This document shows positions 1 to 10,444 of a DNA stretch of 35,954 bases, one piece after another (position 1 is the stretch's first letter; each line of letters begins with the position of its first letter). Origin of the DNA: Liolophura sinensis (Eukaryota > Mollusca > Polyplacophora > Chitonida > Chitonidae); contig NW_027018356.1 of NCBI RefSeq assembly GCF_032854445.1, positions 1-35,954 of the forward strand. Direction: 5' to 3'. The position numbers and the translations under genes are program-made. A model generated the notes under the pieces. That model saw only the letters and a list, made by a program, of their open reading frames with translations. It did no database searches and had not been told where the DNA came from.

Positions 1-237
1 AACTTTTTGAGATATCAGCCAAAAAATCAATAAAGTTACGTAACTTCAATGACCTGTAACTCGAGAACTAGGACAGCTAGAAGTGTGCAACCTGCACGAA
101 ATTGTAGCCCAAGACATGCTCTTTCGAGCATTCGTCAACAGATTTCAGCTCCGATCAATAGTTTTTTCGCTACAAGCGTTTAAATCACAACACCGTTTTT
201 TGTTTAGAAAAAGGTGGGAATCCTATTGCTTTAACAT

Positions 238-356
238 GGAGTTAGATGGGGACTGGACTGGGTTTATAGTATTTGAGCTGATGCTTTCGGACACACTGTC
301 CGTGATCTCCCGAAACAGTTGTAGGATGACATTGATTCCAGTTCCCATCTATCTCC
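238..356. repeat. Internal inverted repeat of the unit (representative)
   Basis: Arm GGAGTTAGATGGGGACTGG (238-256) pairs with CCAGTTCCCATCTATCTCC (338-356) across a loop of about 80 nt. The same arrangement recurs in most units, with few mismatches (for example u1 at 1556-1574 and 1656-1674). It could be a relic of a nested element or a structural signal. Confidence 0.75.
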
Positions 357-840
357 AGTACTCTATTAGATGGCGTAGAGATCTAACTACAACAGCAATC
401 GACGTGGACCTGTAAAAGTTAGCTTTGTTTTGCGCAGACCTCGTCCTCTTTACTATACGTTAAACAGGCCAGGGTGACTGACAGATATGGACATGTGCCG
501 TGCTCCAAGTGCTGAGTTTCTAACGATGGCCGAGCTATCAGTGGAGCAGTGAGTCTGTGCATAGTAGGTCGTGGATTGAGATGTGAATGTACAAACTTGC
601 TGTTACACTGGTCGTGTTTTTGCGTTATTTCTTACAACTAGCCGGCTAAGTCTGCCAAAGGACGACCGTTTTTCGCTGGGCATGGCGTAGCATCGTCAAA
701 GTCGCCGATCTATTCGAGGGAATGCAAATGATCAGCCGACTGCCTCAGTGACAAACGGTGTAAGGTCGCAAGGTAACTTTGAAAGCCGTGTATGTGGAAC
801 ATGTGTCGTTCGAACACAGAAGATGAAGGGGAAAACGTCA

Positions 841-894
841 TCGATCCGATCCGGGATCCCGGCCTAGGATCTGCTATTCGCAGATCCATTCTAG
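841..894 (+). other. Helitron-like 3' terminus (representative copy)
   Basis: Order of elements: CGATCCGATC lead-in, 12-bp perfect palindrome CCGGGATCCCGG (851-862), CCTA, stem GGATCTGC with loop TATTC and stem GCAGATCC (867-887), ATT, CTAG (891-894), then T. The block from the palindrome to CTAG is identical in all 14 copies, although the unit bodies differ at many positions. Only the lead-in varies (u5 has a C-to-A change near 8226; the copy ending at 10444 has AATGTC instead of AACGTC further upstream). In a Helitron this is the signal at which strand transfer ends. Confidence 0.7.
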
Positions 895-2212
895 TTATTA
901 TTATTATTATTATTTTTTTTTTTCGATTTTGTTAGCAGCAGAACTCAAACACCGTTCAAGACAGAAATTCAAAATTTTGCACACATCATCTTGAGGAGAT
1001 TTTCTAGGGGTATATTTTTTTTTTTTTGGCTATGTCACGTGGTTCGGCCGCCATATTGGATTTTGTGTAAAATCTTTAAAAATCTTCTTCTCAACAACCA
1101 CTGAACCGATCGTTTTCAAATTTGACATGCAGCTAGTAGGTCACAAGTTCTTTAAAGTTTGCGAAAATGGTTCACTTCCTGTCAAAACTCTGGAAGTTCG
1201 CTATTGGTCGAATTTATGACGTCACAAAAAGTTCTCAAAGTTCAATTGTTCTGAACGTATTCTGGTGTATCTTGAGCTGCTGATTCCGAATCTGCTTGCA
1301 TTTTTTTTGTATCTGTGTAAGTTTTTACGATATGAGCAAAAAACTCAAAAAAGTTACGTAACTTCAATGACCTGTAACTCGAGAACTATGACAGCTAGAA
1401 ATGTGCAACCTGCACGAAATTGTAGCCCAAGACATGCTCTTTCGATCATTCGTCAACGGATTTGAGCTCCGATCAATAGTTTTTTCGCTAGAAGCGTTTC
1501 AATCACAACACCGTTTTTTGTTCAGAAAAAGACGGGAATCCTATTTCTTTAACATGGAGTTAGATGGGGACTGGACTGGGTTTGTAGTATTTGACCTGAT
1601 GCTTTCGGCTACACTGTCCGTGATCTCCCGAAACCGTTGTACGATGACATTGATTCCATTTCCCATCTAACTCCAGTACTTTATTAGATGGCGTAGAGAT
1701 CTAACTACAACAGCAAACGACGTGGACCTCTGAAAGTTAGCTTTGTTTTGCGCTGACCTCGTGCTCTTTACAATACGTTAAACAGGCCAGGGTGATTGAT
1801 AGATATGGACATGTGCCCTGGTCCAAGTGCTGACTTTCTAACGATGGCCGAGCAATCAGTAGAGCAGTGAGTCTGTGCATGGCAGGTCGTGGATTGAGAT
1901 GTGAATGTACAAACTTGCTGTTACACTGGTCGTGTTTTTGCCTTATTTCTTACAAAAAGCGGGCTAAGTGTGCCAAGAAACGACCGTTTTTCACTGGGCA
2001 TAACGTAGCATCTTTAAGGTCGCCGATCTATTCGCTGAAATGCTAATGACCGGCCGACTGCCTCAGTGACAAACGGTGTAAGATCGCATGGAAACTTTGA
2101 AAGCCGTGTATGTGGAACATGTGTCCTTCGAACACAGAACATGAAGGGGAAAACGTCATCGATCCGATCCGGGATCCCGGCCTAGGATCTGCTATTCGCA
2201 GATCCATTCTAG
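895..2212 (+). repeat. Array unit u1, 1318 bp, simple A type
   Basis: Spacer TTATTA plus T-run (895-922), then body starting TCGATTTTG, an E-box/YY1-like/CRE cluster (1035-1224), an inverted repeat (arms 1556-1574 and 1656-1674) and the conserved terminus ending at 2212. Shares diagnostic changes with u9 (AAGTTTTTACGATAT, AAAGACGGGAATCC, CTCGTGCTC). No hairpin repeat in its spacer. Confidence 0.85.
1035..1224. promoter_or_regulatory. E-box / YY1-like / CRE cluster (representative)
   Basis: TCACGTGG (1035-1042) contains the E-box CACGTG. GGCCGCCATATTGG just downstream (to 1059) resembles a YY1 site, and TGACGTCA (1217-1224) is a full CRE palindrome. The set recurs in each complete unit. CRE starts: 2651, 4097, 5415, 7293, 8595, 10765, 12084, 13458, 14772, 16092 and 18761; u12 is mutated. 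Motif matches only; binding is not shown. Confidence 0.4.
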
Positions 2213-3646
2213 TTATTATTAGGGATCCCGTTCTTCCCGAACGGGATCCCTATTGTTATTGTTCGGTTTTTTAGGGATCCCGTTCTCCCGAACGGGATCC
2301 CTTTTGTTATTGTTCTGTTTTTTCTTATTATTATTATTATTATTATTTTTTTTTCACCGACATTGTGAGCAGCAGAACTTTAACACCGTTCCACATAGAG
2401 GTCTCAAATTTTGTACACACAATCTGGCGGGGATTTTCCAGGGGTATATTTTTTGTTTTTTTCTTATGTCACGTGGTTCGGCCGCCATATTGGATTTTGT
2501 GTAAAATTATTAAAAATCTTCTTCTCCAGAACCACCAAACCGATCGTTTTCAAATTTGACATGCAGCTAGTAGGTCAGGAGTTCTTTAAAGTTTGCGAAA
2601 ATGGTTCACTTCCGGTCAAAACTCTGGAAGCTCGCCATTGGTCGAATTTGTGACGTCACAAAAAGTTCTCAAAGTTCAAATGTTCTCAACGTATTCTAAT
2701 GTATCTTGAGATTCTGATTCTGAATCTGCTTGTATTTTTTGCATATCTGTGTAACTTTTTGAGATATGAGCAAAAAACTCAAAAAAGTTACGTAAGTTCA
2801 ATGACCTGTAACTCGAGATCTGTGGCAGCTAGAAATGTGCAACCTGCACGAAATTGTAGCCCAAGACATGCTCTTTCGAGCATTCGTCAACAGATTTCAG
2901 CTCCGATTAATAGTTTTTTCGCTAGAAGCGTTTAAATGACAACACCGTTTTTTGTTTAGAAAAAGATGGGAATCCTATTGCTTTAACATGGAGTTAGATG
3001 GGGACTGAACTGGGTTTGTAGTATTTGACCTGATGCTTTCGGCTACACTGTCCGTGATCTCCCGAAACGGTTGTAGGATGACATTGATTCCATTTCCCAT
3101 CTAACTCCAGTACTCTATTAGATGGCGTAGAGATCTAACTACAACAGCAAACGACGTGGACCTGTAAAAGTTAGCTTTGGTTTGCGCAGACCTCGTCCTC
3201 TTTACTATACGTTAAACAAGCCAGGGTGATTGACAGATATGGACATGTGCCCTGGTATAAGTGCTGACTTTCTAACGATGGCCGAGCTATCAGTGGAGCT
3301 GTGAGTCAGTGCATGGCAGGTCGTGGATTGAGATGTGAATGTACAAACTTGCTGTTACACTGGTCGTGTTTTTGCCTTATTTCTTACTAATAGCGGGCTA
3401 AGCCTGCCAAGGGACGACTGTTTTTCACTGGGCATAGCGTAGCATCATCAAGGTCGCCGATCTATTCGAGGGAATGCAAATGACCGGCCGACTGCCTCAG
3501 TGACAAACGGTGTAAGGTTGCATGGAATCTTTGAAAGCCGTGCATGTGGAACATGTGTCCTTCGAACACAGAACGTGAAGATGAAAACGTCATCGATCCG
3601 ATCCGGGATCCCGGCCTAGGATCTGCTATTCGCAGATCCATTCTAG
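2213..3646 (+). repeat. Array unit u2, 1434 bp, with two spacer hairpins
   Basis: The extra length relative to 1.32 kb is mostly explained by the two-copy hairpin block at 2220-2333 in the spacer. The first about 110 bp of the body (AGCAGCAGAACTTTAACACCG type) match u10 best, while the rest does not, so the unit is a mosaic. Conserved terminus at the 3' end. Confidence 0.85.
2220..2333 (+). repeat. Spacer hairpin repeat block, two copies (u2)
   Basis: Two 52-bp repeats, each with a 12-bp stem GGGATCCCGTTC / GAACGGGATCCC around a 4-5-nt loop (2222-2250 and 2274-2301), each followed by an ATTGTTCKGTTTTTT tail. The block lies between the CTAG of one unit and the TTA tract of the next. Confidence 0.9.
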
Positions 3647-3755
3647 TTATTAGGGATCCCGTTCTTCCGGAACGGGATCCCTATTGTAATCGTTCTGTTT
3701 TTAGGGATCCCGTTCTTCCCGAACGGGATCCCTATTGTAATCGTTCTGTTTTTTC

Positions 3756-3793
<38 letters not shown>

Positions 3794-5090
3794 TTTTTTT
3801 CACCGACTTTGTTAGCAAGGAAACTTTTACACTGTTCAACATAGAGGTCTCAAATTTTCCACACATATTCTGGCGGTGAATATCTCGGGACAAATTCTCC
3901 ACTTTTTTGCTATGTCACGTGGTTCGGCCGCCATATTGGATTTTGTGTAAAATCTTTAAAAATCTTCTTCTCCAGAACCACTGAACCGATCTTTCTGGAA
4001 TTTGACATGCAGCTAGTAGGTTACAAGTTCTTTAAAGTTTGCGAAAATGGTTCACTTCCGGTCATAACTCTGGAAGCTCGCTATTGGTCGAATTTATGAC
4101 GTCACAAAAAGTTCTTAAAGTTCATTTGTTCTGAACGTGTTCTGATGTATCATGAGCTGCTGATTCCGAATCTGGTTGTATTTTTTGCATATCTGTGTAA
4201 CTTTTTGAGATATAAGCAAAAAACTCAAAAAAGTGACGTAATTTCAATGATCTGTAACTCGAGATCTATGGCAGCTAGAAATGTGCAACCTGCACCAAAT
4301 TGTAGTCCAAGACATGCTCTTTCGAGCATTCGTCAACCGATTTGAGCTCCGATCAATAGTTTTTTCGCTACAAGCGTTTAAATGACAACACCGTTTTTTG
4401 TTTAGAAAAAGGTGCTAATCCTATTGCTTTAACATGGGGTTAGATGGGGACTGGACTGGGTTTGTAGTATTTGACCTGATGTTTCGGCCACACTGTCCGT
4501 GATCTCCCGAAAAGGTTGTGGGAAGACATTGATTCAAGTTCCCTTCTAACTCCAGTACTCTATTAAAGGGTTGGAGATCTAACTACAACAGCAAACGACG
4601 TGGGCCTGTAAAAGTTGGCTTTGTTTTGCGCAGACCGTGTCTTCTTTACTATACGCTAACCAGGTCAGGCTGATTGACAGATATGGACATGTGCCCTGGT
4701 CCAGGTGTGGACTTTCTAAGGATGGCCGAGCTATCAGTGGAGCTGTGACTTTGTGCATGGCAGGTCGTGAATTGAGATGTAAATGTACAAACTTGCTGTT
4801 ACACTGGTCGTGTTTTTGCATTATTTCTTACAAATAGCGGCTTAATTCTGCCAAGGAACGACCGTTTTTCACTGGGGATAGCGTAGCATCATTAAGGTCG
4901 CCGATCTATTCGAGGGAATGCAAATGAACGGCCGACTGCCTCAGTGACAAACGGTGTAAGGTCTCATGGAAACTTTGAAAGCCGTGTATGTGGAACATGT
5001 GTCGTTCGAACACAGAACATGAAGGGGAAAACGTCATCGATCCGATCCGGGATCCCGGCCTAGGATCTGCTATTCGCAGATCCATTCTAG
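3647..5090 (+). repeat. Array unit u3, 1444 bp, with two spacer hairpins
   Basis: Carries a two-copy hairpin block (3652-3753) and one of the longest TTA tracts of the array (about 3755-3792). Its central part shares the variant TGATGTTTCGGCCACACTG with u13 only. The E-box/CRE cluster and terminus are intact (CRE at 4097-4104). Confidence 0.85.
3652..3753 (+). repeat. Spacer hairpin repeat block, two copies (u3)
   Basis: Stem-loops at 3653-3681 and 3704-3732, 51 bp apart, with the tail CTATTGTAATCGTTCTGTTT. The first loop is centred on TTCCGGAA. Same position relative to the preceding CTAG as the other blocks. Confidence 0.9.
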
Positions 5091-6784
5091 TTTCTTATTA
5101 TTATTATTATTTTTTTTTCACCGACTTTGTTAGCAAGGAAACTTTTTTACTGTTCAACATAGAGGTCTGAAATTTTGCACGCAAATTCTGGCGGAGATTT
5201 TCCAGGGATAAATTCTCAATTTTTTTTTCATGTCACGTGGTTCGGTCGCCATATTGGATTTTGTGTAAAATCTTTAAAAATCTTCTTCTCCAGAACCACT
5301 AAACCGATCGATTTCAAATTTGACATGCAGCTAGTAGGTTACGAGTTCTTCAAAGTTTGCGAAAATGGTTTACTTCCGGTCAAAACTCTGGAAGCTCGCT
5401 ATTGGTCGAATTTGTGACGTCACAAAAAGTTCTCAAAGTTCAAATGTTCTTAACGCATTCTGATGTATCTTGATCTGCTGATTCCGAATCTGGTTATATT
5501 TTTTGCATATCTGTGTAACTTTTTGAGATATCAGCAAAAAACTCAAAAAAGTTACGTAATTTCAATGGCGTTTTAATCGAGAACAATAGAAGCTAGAAAT
5601 GTGCAATCTGCACCAAATTGTAGCCCAAGACATGCTCTTTCGATCAATCGTCAATGGATTTGAGCTCCGATCAATAGTTTTCTCGCTACAAGCCTTTAAA
5701 TGACAACACCGTTTTTCGCTTATAAAAAGATGGGAATCCTATTGCTTTAACATGGAGTTAGATGGGGACTGGACTGGGTTTGTAGTATTTGACCTGATGC
5801 TTTCGGTTACACTGTCCGTGATCTCCCCAAACGGTTGTAGGATAACATTGATTTCAGTTCCCATCTAACTCCAGTACTCTATTAGATGGCGTAGAGATCT
5901 ATCTACAACAGCAACATCTATCTACAACTGACATGACTGACGCCTGTCAGTCATATCAGAGTTCGATCCCAGCTTAGCCAATTTGGACGGCGATGAAAAT
6001 GTTGTCAACTTTAACGTTTTAAGTTGGCTGCTAGGCGTAGTTCGATGTTCTGATCACGAGTGTAGTATTTTTTTTTCTTCGACGCACGGTTTTGTCGCCA
6101 AATGCTATGAAAGTGCGAAAAAGTGTAATTTTCGCCCGTGTTTGGAGGTCACGTGACACAAAACTGCTGCAGCTGTGGAGCTGAAAATGACTGAGTGCAA
6201 AGGGCTATATGGGTGCAGTAGGCGTGCAGAAAAATCGTTGAACTGTCATAATAAATGTGGGAGTTGGAGGTCTTGAAAAATTGTCCAAAGGCCGATTGGC
6301 TATGTTTGGCACTTTGACGTTCCCATGTTATATGATGCATTTTAAATGCATTTGCGACTAAGATGAACACACGAACATTGTAAGCATGTCACCGGAAGTA
6401 GTTTGACGCCCTGATCATAAATTTGGAAATATTTCTTGATGGCAACGTACAGTTTTTCCGCATATTGCCATCAAATAGCGAAATAAGCGCAATTTTTCAC
6501 CATATTTGGAGGTCTGGTGAGAGATAACCGTTACAACTGTAAAGCTGAAAATCACTGAGTGCAAAGCGTTACACATGTAGCCTATGTGTGCTAAAACTCT
6601 TTGATCTATGTCAACAAACACAGGACATGCACGTTTTCAAAGTATTTCTAAGGCAGGTTTACCACATTCGGCACATTTACATAAACCTGCTGTTACAAGA
6701 GCCGTGTATTATTGGTTGGGGAAAACGTCATCGATCCGATCCGGGATCCCGGCCTAGGATCTGCTATTCGCAGATCCATTCTAG
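5091..6784 (+). repeat. Array unit u4, 1694 bp, A/B chimera
   Basis: Module A is normal up to about 5913 and then switches to module B (about 5931-6716), which rejoins the common terminus at GGGGAAAACGTCATCG. The spacer begins TTTCTTATTATT, the sequence that in other units follows the hairpin repeat. Shares the private variant TTTTAATC with u11, which is also an A/B chimera. Confidence 0.8.
5931..6716 (+). repeat. Module B in unit u4 (most complete copy)
   Basis: Not related in an obvious way to module A at this position. It opens with a small hairpin (ATGACTGAC 5933-5941, GTCAGTCAT 5946-5954) and a pol III B-box-like AGTTCGATCCC (5960-5970). It then contains two diverged direct repeats about 364 bp apart: GCTGAAAATSACTGAGTGCA occurs at 6180 and 6544. 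It is joined on the right to the common terminus. Confidence 0.75.
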
Positions 6785-6954
6785 TTAGGGATCCCGTTCT
6801 TCCGGAACGGGATCCCTATTGTAATCGTTCTGTTTTTTAGGGATCCCGTTCTCCCGAACGGGATCCCTATTGTAATCGTTCTGTTTTTTCTTATTATTAT
6901 TAGGGATCCCGTTCTTCCGGAACGGGATCCCTATTGTAATCGTTCTGTTTTTTC

Positions 6955-6989
<35 letters not shown>

Positions 6990-8274
6990 TTTTTTTCACC
7001 GACTTTGTTCGCATGGAAACTTTTTTACCGTTCAACATACAGGTCTGAAATTTTGCACACATATTTTGGCGGTGAATATCTCGGGAAAAATTCTCCACTT
7101 TTTTGTTATGTCACGTGGTTCGGCCGCCATATTGGATTTTGTGTAAAATCTTTAAGAATCTTCTTCTCCAGAACCACTCAACCGATCGTTTTGAAATTTG
7201 ACATGCTGCTAGTAAGTTACGAGTTCTTTTAAGTTTGCGAAAATAGTTCACTTCCGGACAAAATTCTGGAAGTTCGCCATTGGTCGAATTTGTGACGTCA
7301 CAAAAAGTTCTCAAAGTTCAAATGTTCTCAACGCATTCTGGTGTATCTTGAGCTGCTGATTCTGAATCTGGTTGTATTTTTTGCATATCTGTGTAACTTT
7401 TTGAGATATGAGCAAAAAACTCAAAAAAGTTACGTAACTTCAATGACCTGTAACTCGAGATCTGTGGGAGCTAAAAATGTGCAACCTGCACGAAATTGTA
7501 GCCCAAGACATGCTCTTTCGAGCATTCGTCAACGGATTTGAGCTCCGATCAATAGTTTTTTCGCTACAAGCGTTTAAATGACATCACCGTTTTTTGTTTA
7601 GAAAAAGGTGCTAATCCTATTGCTTTAACATGGAGTTAGATGGGGACTGGACTGGGTTTGTAGTATTTGACCTGATGCTTTCGGCTACACTGTCCGTGAT
7701 CTCCCGAAACGGTTGTAGGATGACATTGATTCCAGTTCCCATCTAACTCCAGTACTCTATTAGATGGCGAAGAGATCTAACTACAACAGCAAACGACGTG
7801 GACCTGTAAAAGTTAGCTTTGTTTTGCGCAGACCTCGTCCTCTTTACTATACGTTAAACAGGCCAGGGTGATTGACAGATATGGACATGTGCTGACTTTC
7901 TAACGATGGCCGAGCTATCAGTGGAGCAGTGAGTCTGTGCATGGCAGGTAGTGGATTGAGATGTGAATGTACAAACTTGCTGTTACACTGGTCGTGTTTT
8001 TGCATTATTTCTTACTAACAGCGGGCTAAGCCTGCCAAGGGACGACTGTTTTTCACTGGGCATAGCGTAGCATCATCAAGGTCGCCGATCTATTCGAGGG
8101 AATGCAAATGACCGGCCGACTGCCTCAATGACAAACGGTGTAAGGTCGCAAGGAATCTTTGAAAGCCGTGCATGTGGAACATGTGTCCTTCGAACACAGA
8201 ACATGAAGGGGAAAACGTCATCGATCAGATCCGGGATCCCGGCCTAGGATCTGCTATTCGCAGATCCATTCTAG
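6785..8274 (+). repeat. Array unit u5, 1490 bp, with three spacer hairpins
   Basis: The spacer holds three hairpin repeats (6786-6955), which account for the added length. The body begins with the TTCGCATGGAAAC subtype and shares AGATCTGTGGGAGCT and GACATGCTGCTAGTAAG with u12. CRE at 7293-7300. The lead-in of its terminus has one C-to-A change near 8226; the palindrome and hairpin are intact. Confidence 0.85.
6786..6955 (+). repeat. Spacer hairpin repeat block, three copies (u5)
   Basis: Stem-loops at 6788-6816, 6840-6867 and 6903-6931. The third is separated by an extra CTTATTATTATTA, so hairpin repeats and TTA repeats are interleaved. Confidence 0.9.
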
Positions 8275-10444
8275 TTATTATTATTATTATTTTTTTTTCA
8301 CCGACTTTGTTAGCAAGGAAACTTTTTTACTGTTCAACATAGAGGTCTGAAATTTTGCACACATATTCTGGCGGAGATTTTCCAGGGATAAATTCTCCAC
8401 TTTTTTTTCATGTCACGTGGTTCGGCCGCCATATTGGATTTTGTGTAAAATCTTTAAAAATCTTCTTCTCCAGAACCACTGAACCGATCGTTTTCAAATT
8501 TGACATACAACTAATAGGTCACGAGTTCTTTTAAGTTTGCGAAAATGGTTGACTTCCGGTCAAAATTCTGGAAGCTCGCTATTGGTCGAATTTGTGACGT
8601 CACAAAAAGTTCTCAAAGTTCAATTGTTCTGAACGTATTCTGATGTATCTTGAGCTGCTGATTCTGAATCTGGTTGTTTTTTTTGCATATCTGTGTAACT
8701 TTTTGTGATATTAGCAAAAAACTCAAAAAAGTTACGTAACTTCAAGGACCTGTAACTCAAGAAGTATGGCAGCTAAAAATGTGCAACTTGCACTAAAGTG
8801 TAGCCCAAGACATGCTCTTTCGAGCATCCGTCAACAGATTTGAGCTCCGATTAATAGTTTTTTCGCTAGAAGCGTTTAAATGACAACACCGTTTTTTGTT
8901 TAGAAAAAGATGGGAATCCTATTGCTTTAACATGGAGTTAGATGGGGACTGGACTGGGTTTGTAGTATTTGACCTCATGCTTTCGGCTACACTGTCCGTG
9001 ATCTCCAGAAACGGTTGTGCTATGACATTCAGTCCAGTTCCCATCTAACTCCAGTACTCTATTAGATGGCGTAGAGGTCTAACTACAACAGCAAACGACG
9101 TGGACCTGTAAAAGTTAGCTTTGTTTTGCGCAGACCTTGTCTTCTTTACTATACGCTAACCAGGCCAGTGTGATTGACAGATATGGACATGTGCCGTGGT
9201 CCAGGTGTTGACTTTCTGACAACAGCCGAGCTATCAGTAGAGCTGTGAGTCTGTGCATGGCAGGTCGTGGATTGAGACGTGGAAGTTCAAATTTGCTGTT
9301 ACACGGGCTGTGTTTTTGCATTACTCCTTACATAAAGCCAGCCAAGTCTGCCAAGGAATGACCGTTTTTCACTGGGCATAGCGTCGCATAGGGAATGACC
9401 GGCCGACTGCCTCAGTGACAAACGGTGTAAGGTCGCATGGAGACTTTGAAAGCCGTGTAGCTAGTTATGTGTTGATTTTCGACCAATAACTTATGTTCTC
9501 ATATGAAAGATGAAAGCATAAAGAAAATTTGTATGTAGACTTGAAGTGAGATTTGCGACTTCCTTGGGGACTACGTGAGATATACAATAGTGTGGGTGGT
9601 AGGGGAGATGCTGGCGAAATTTTCTAAGACTTGACCTAATTACACAAGGATTTAAACGCTAACCGTCTTCCGTCTGCGTGGTGTGACACCTGTCAGTCAT
9701 GTCAGAGTTCGATCCCAGCTTAGCCAATTTGTCAGGCTATAAAAATGTTGTGAATTTTAAGGTTTCAACTAGGCTGCTAGGCGTATTTTGAGGTTCTGAT
9801 GACGAATTTGGTTGTTTTTCCTTTGTCCGACGCACGGTTTTGTCGCCAATTGCCATCAAAGTGCGAAAAATTGCAATTTTCGCCCGTGTTTGGCGGTCAC
9901 GTGACACAAAACTGCTGCAGCTGTGGAGCTGAAAATCACTGAGTGCAAAGGGCAATATGCGTACTGTAGGCGTGCGTAAAATCATGGAAGTGTGTCAATA
10001 AATGTGGGAGTTGCAATGCTTCAAATATTGTCCAAAGGCCGATTGGCTATATTTGGCACTTTGACGTCCCCATGTTATATGATGCATTTTAAATGCATTT
10101 GCGACTGGGATAAAGGCACGAACAATGTAAGCATGCTACCCGACGTAGTTTAACGTCCTGATCATGAATCTGGACTTATTTCTTTCCGGAGACGCATAGT
10201 TTTGCCGTAAATGGCGATGAAAACGCGAAAAAGCGCAATTTTTCGCCATATTTGGAGATCTATTGCGAGGAAACCGTAACAGCTGTAAAGCTGAAAATCA
10301 CCGAGTGCAAAGCGCTAAATACGTACACTATGTGTGCCGAAAATCTTTGATCTGTGTCAACAACCACAGAACATGTAGGGGAAAATGTCATCGATCCGAT
10401 CCGGGATCCCGGCCTAGGATCTGCTATTCGCAGATCCATTCTAG
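8275..10444 (+). repeat. Array unit u6, 2170 bp, A plus B fusion
   Basis: The longest unit. Module A runs almost to its normal end (GAAAGCCGTGTA, about 9459). It is followed by about 220 bp seen nowhere else in the window (9460-9685) and by module B (about 9686-10365). The return to the shared terminus is at ACAGAACATG, a short identity between B and A. Confidence 0.8.
9460..10365 (+). repeat. Module B plus unique left extension in unit u6
   Basis: About 220 bp of sequence not repeated in the window (9460-9685) precede a B copy that starts at TGACACCTGTCAGTCATG. The B-box-like AGTTCGATCCC lies at 9706-9716. The internal direct repeats are about 362 bp apart (9928 and 10290). The right end of B as seen in u4 and u11 is missing and is replaced by the module A end. 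Confidence 0.7.

Larger units (their letters stand above)
1..894 (+). repeat. Array unit u0 (left-truncated)
   Basis: The window opens inside this unit, about 420 bp after where a complete unit would begin. It carries the internal inverted repeat (arms 238-256 and 338-356), the palindrome CCGGGATCCCGG (851-862), the terminal hairpin (867-887) and CTAG (891-894). It shares private variants with u7 (for example CAGCCAAAAAATCAATAAAG near 17 and 10883), so its closest visible relative is about 10.9 kb away. Confidence 0.85.

Noticed and set aside
1265-1465. Recurrent 66-codon frame with a hydrophobic start, also at 2699, 4145, 7341, 13506, 14820 and 18809
   Set aside because: Its first codon alternates between ATG and GTG among units and the frame is broken in the others. 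Its openness follows from repeat similarity, with no sign of selection on codons.
2222-2250. GC-rich hairpin followed by a T-run, resembling an intrinsic terminator
   Set aside because: Bacterial termination logic does not apply here; it is a tandemly repeated spacer module with no upstream gene.
9640-9720. tRNA-like 3' half with B box in module B
   Set aside because: A B-box-like motif is present, but no convincing A box at the right spacing, so it is recorded only as a motif within module B.
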